This document shows, piece by piece, positions 5,530 to 5,963 of a stretch of DNA of 5,963 nucleotides (its first letter is position 1; each line of letters begins with the position of its first letter). The DNA is from Clostridia bacterium (lineage in GTDB: Bacteria; Bacillota; Clostridia; Oscillospirales; Acutalibacteraceae), in NCBI GenBank assembly GCA_017501865.1, contig JAFVWD010000262.1, positions 1 to 5,963 on the forward strand. The letters run 5' to 3'. Below the pieces are notes generated by a model. It ran no database searches, was not told the origin of the DNA, and worked only from the letters and a program-made list of their open reading frames with translations. Both the position numbers and the translations under genes were made by a program.

Positions 5530-5963
5530 ATGCCATTAGTAAATGCAAAAGAAATGCTTACAAAAGCAAAAGCAGGCCACTACGCAGTAGGCCAATTCAA
5601 CATCAACAACCTTGAATGGACAAAATCAATTCTTCTTACTGCACAAGAAATGAATTCTCCTGTTATTCTCGGTGTTTCTGAGGGCGCAGGTAAATATATG
5701 TGCGGTTATAAAACTGTTGTTGGTATGGTTAACGGTATGATTGATGAATTGGGTATTACCGTTCCTGTTGCTCTTCACCTTGACCACGGTTCATATGAAG
5801 GCGCAAAAGCTTGTATTGAAGCAGGCTTCTCATCAATTATGTTCGACGGTTCTCATTACCCGATTGACGAAAATATAGCAAAAACAAAAGAATTAGTTGC
5901 TATCTGCGAAGAAAAAGGTCTTTCAATAGAAGCAGAGGTTGGCTCTATTGGCGGTGAAGAAGA
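5530..5963 (+). CDS. fba: Class II fructose-1,6-bisphosphate aldolase, N-terminal part (runs off the right edge)
   Basis: Glycolytic/gluconeogenic enzyme splitting fructose 1,6-bisphosphate into glyceraldehyde 3-phosphate and dihydroxyacetone phosphate with a zinc ion. I translated the plus strand from ATG at 5530 (start MPLVNAKEMLTKAKAGHYAV); 144 codons are present, about half of a typical 280-310 residue protein. Class II landmarks are GQFNINNLEW (21-30), the LHLDHG motif (82-87) with zinc ligand His86 and catalytic Asp85, MFDGSHYP (104-111) and IEAEVGSIGGEE (133-144) with a family-conserved Glu. The later zinc-binding histidines lie beyond the window. Ribosome site GGAG (5518-5521) is 8 nt before the ATG. 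The related tagatose-bisphosphate aldolases (GatY/KbaY) share these motifs, but the pattern fits the Gram-positive FbaA type best. Confidence 0.94.
   Translation, partial: MPLVNAKEMLTKAKAGHYAVGQFNINNLEWTKSILLTAQEMNSPVILGVSEGAGKYMCGYKTVVGMVNGMIDELGITVPVALHLDHGSYEGAKACIEAGFSSIMFDGSHYPIDENIAKTKELVAICEEKGLSIEAEVGSIGGEE

Overview
The window looks like chromosomal DNA of a low-GC, Gram-positive anaerobe of the class Clostridia, probably a gut Oscillospiraceae/Ruminococcaceae-type bacterium. The supports are AT-rich DNA, strong purine-rich Shine-Dalgarno sites, near-consensus sigma-A promoters, a clostridial-type pyruvate phosphate dikinase start, a lipoprotein signal peptide and several secreted or membrane proteins. 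The genus cannot be fixed from sequence alone.

Layout: five genes point left (minus strand) and two point right. Read in their own direction from the divergent region at about 4737-4957, the leftward genes are: a multi-pass membrane protein resembling the YjdF/DUF2238 family (3951-4736); a secreted protein resembling neutral ceramidases (2279-3883, own promoter, followed by two hairpins); an unrecognised single-pass membrane protein (1444-2136, own promoter); a lipoprotein N-acetylmuramoyl-L-alanine amidase 21 nt after it, with a GTG start (673-1422); and the 5' end of ppdK (487 to beyond the left edge, own promoter). Rightward are a dCMP deaminase (4958-5458) and the 5' part of a class II fructose-bisphosphate aldolase gene (5530 to beyond the right edge).

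How the genes relate: ppdK and fba are central carbon metabolism genes, and the dCMP deaminase supplies dUMP for thymidylate synthesis. The four genes between them form an envelope-directed block: one cell-wall hydrolase lipoprotein, two membrane proteins and one exported hydrolase-like protein. The membrane protein/amidase pair is probably one operon. The YjdF-like and ceramidase-like genes are adjacent and may be partly co-transcribed.

No gap between genes exceeds about 225 bases. No tRNA, rRNA, CRISPR array, insertion sequence or phage gene was seen. The most unusual item is the ceramidase-like protein, which appears to keep all four zinc ligands of the family but lacks the motif carrying the catalytic serine. 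I found no convincing evidence of a new multi-gene system.
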